A DNA stretch of 5,274 bases from Robiginitomaculum sp. (GTDB taxonomy: Bacteria > Pseudomonadota > Alphaproteobacteria > Caulobacterales > Maricaulaceae). The position numbers and the translations under genes were made by a program. The stretch spans positions 1 to 5,274 of the forward strand of contig JALSYJ010000040.1 of the NCBI GenBank assembly GCA_027071965.1, written 5' to 3'. Below, piece by piece: positions 4,315-5,274 of the stretch. Within the stretch, counting starts at the first letter, position 1. Every line of letters begins with the position of its first letter. The notes under the pieces were generated by a model. The model was not told the DNA's origin, did not search any database, and saw only the letters and a list, made by a program, of their open reading frames with translations.

Positions 4315-4326
4315 CTCACCACCATC
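4314..4326. repeat. 13-bp direct repeat, copy at the gatA stop
   Basis: TCTCACCACCATC, identical to 3485-3497. On the minus strand it contains the Trp-Trp-stop end of gatA, which is a common ending of alphaproteobacterial GatA proteins. This copy is therefore presumably the native one. Confidence 0.6.
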
Positions 4327-5274
4327 TCGTCGCTTTGGCATTAAATCCGGCGGCGCGTTCTATGGCTCCGCCGACCGCGAAACAGGTTTCTTCGTCCAGA
4401 GCTTTGCCGATTACCTGTAAACCCAATGGCAAGCCTTGGCTATCCAAGGCAGCCGGCACCGATATTCCCGGCAATCCAGCCAAATTTGCGGTGACCGTGA
4501 ACACGTCATTTAGATACATTTGCACCGGATCGTCTGATACTTCGCCAATACCAAAGGCTGCACTTGGCGTGGTCGGGGTCAGCAATGCATCGCACTTTTC
4601 CCAAGCTTTCTTAAAATCTTCGGCGATCTTGGCCCGGACTTTTTGCGCACGGATGTAATAGGCATCATAAAAACCAGCCGACAGCACATAGGTGCCGATC
4701 ATGATCCGGCGGCGCACTTCTTCGCCAAAGCCTTGCGCCCGGGTGCGTTCATAGGTGGAGTTTAGATCATCGCCATCAATACGTGCGCCGTAACGCATGC
4801 CATCATATCGTGCCAAATTCGACGAGGCCTCGGCTGGTGCTACAATATAATAGGCCGGAAGTGCGTATTTAGTATGGGGCAGACTAACGTCAACAATCTC
4901 ACAGCCAGCATCACGCAGCCATTTGGTTCCCTGTTGCCAGAGCTTTTCTATCTCTTCCGGCATGCCGTCCATGCGATATTCCTTGGGAATACCAATGCGC
5001 ATGCCTTTTAGTGATTTGGTGCAGGCAGATACAAAATCCGGCACATCACGGCTTAAGGAAGTGCTGTCCTTTTCGTCAAAGCCGGACATACTACCCAGCA
5101 TTAGGGCTGCATCTTCTACTGTTTTGGTTATTGGTCCTGCCTGATCAAGCGAGGACGCAAAGGCGACAATACCATAACGCGAGCAACGACCATAAGTAGG
5201 CTTCATTCCGACCAGTCCGGTAAAAGCCGCAGGCTGGCGGATTGAACCTCCAGTATCAGTGCCGGTTGCTGCCA
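4316..5274 (-). CDS. gatA: Asp-tRNA(Asn)/Glu-tRNA(Gln) amidotransferase subunit A, C-terminal 318 residues
   Basis: GatA is the amidase subunit of GatCAB: it releases ammonia from glutamine and channels it to GatB. The frame is open to the right edge, so the first roughly 170 residues, including the catalytic Lys and the cis-Ser, lie outside. The visible part starts AATGTDTGGSIRQPAAFTGL, holding the amidase-signature nucleophile Ser in GGSIRQPA, then MKPTYGRCSRYGIVAFASSL and DQAGPITKTVEDAALML. Later landmarks are GMRIGIPKEY, RIMIGTYVLSAGFYDAYY, LLTPTTPSAAF, NLAGLPGISVPA and the ending AAGFNAKATRWW. All match full-length GatA and no lesion is seen. The methionine at 5206 is internal, not a start. 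The stop at 4316 is followed after one base by the start of the membrane protein gene. gatC is expected upstream, outside the window. Confidence 0.97.
   Translation of the reverse strand, partial: AATGTDTGGSIRQPAAFTGLVGMKPTYGRCSRYGIVAFASSLDQAGPITKTVEDAALMLGSMSGFDEKDSTSLSRDVPDFVSACTKSLKGMRIGIPKEYRMDGMPEEIEKLWQQGTKWLRDAGCEIVDVSLPHTKYALPAYYIVAPAEASSNLARYDGMRYGARIDGDDLNSTYERTRAQGFGEEVRRRIMIGTYVLSAGFYDAYYIRAQKVRAKIAEDFKKAWEKCDALLTPTTPSAAFGIGEVSDDPVQMYLNDVFTVTANLAGLPGISVPAALDSQGLPLGLQVIGKALDEETCFAVGGAIERAAGFNAKATRWW

Noticed and set aside
4335..4658. Plus-strand open frame of 107 codons
   Set aside because: Antisense to the conserved C-terminal part of gatA, with no recognisable motif.
5206..5206. 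Methionine at 5206 as a gatA start giving a short amidase
   Set aside because: The frame continues upstream with the conserved GTDTGGSIRQPA segment to the window edge, so the gene is cut by the window, not shortened.

Overview
The window looks like chromosomal DNA from an alphaproteobacterium with moderate to low GC. GatA and GatB both read like alphaproteobacterial proteins. The palindromic repeat right of the LysR gene carries a core (AAAAGTGGGAACCGGTTTT in its first unit) that I associate from memory with Rhizobiales-type genomes. No rRNA, tRNA, CRISPR array or recognisable transposase was found.

Left part (1-1523): a divergent regulatory pair. On the minus strand a DoxX-family membrane protein gene overlaps by 8 bp the start of a nitroreductase-family gene that runs off the left edge. 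On the plus strand lies a CrgA/DmlR-like LysR regulator. The short gap between them holds two imperfect dyads and a possible promoter. The layout suggests a small redox, quinone or nitro-compound stress module under control of its divergent LysR protein.

Middle (1514-1977): a tandem array of about 98-bp nested palindromes between the convergent 3' ends of the LysR gene and gatB. A short first unit lacks the inner palindrome, so the long units look like a 44-bp hairpin with a second hairpin module placed in its loop. The first unit supplies the last codons and stop of the LysR gene.

Right part (1986-5274): the minus-strand gat operon, with gatA (5' end beyond the window) and gatB, two subunits of the tRNA-dependent amidotransferase GatCAB. 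They are separated by about 850 bp of accessory DNA: a two-helix membrane protein starting 1 nt after the gatA stop, a 55-codon ORF, a collapsed DUF559 nuclease gene, and three copies of a CCTCTCCCC/GGGGAGAGG palindrome with GGTGAGGG tails. A 13-bp direct repeat, which is the very end of gatA (W-W-stop), recurs 26 nt before gatB. It brackets this material and suggests that gatA and gatB were once adjacent.

The most interesting points are the DUF559 remnant framed tightly by inward-facing palindromes (an arrangement like REP-flanked RAYT genes), the 36-bp inverted repeats enclosing the small ORF, and the nested-palindrome array.
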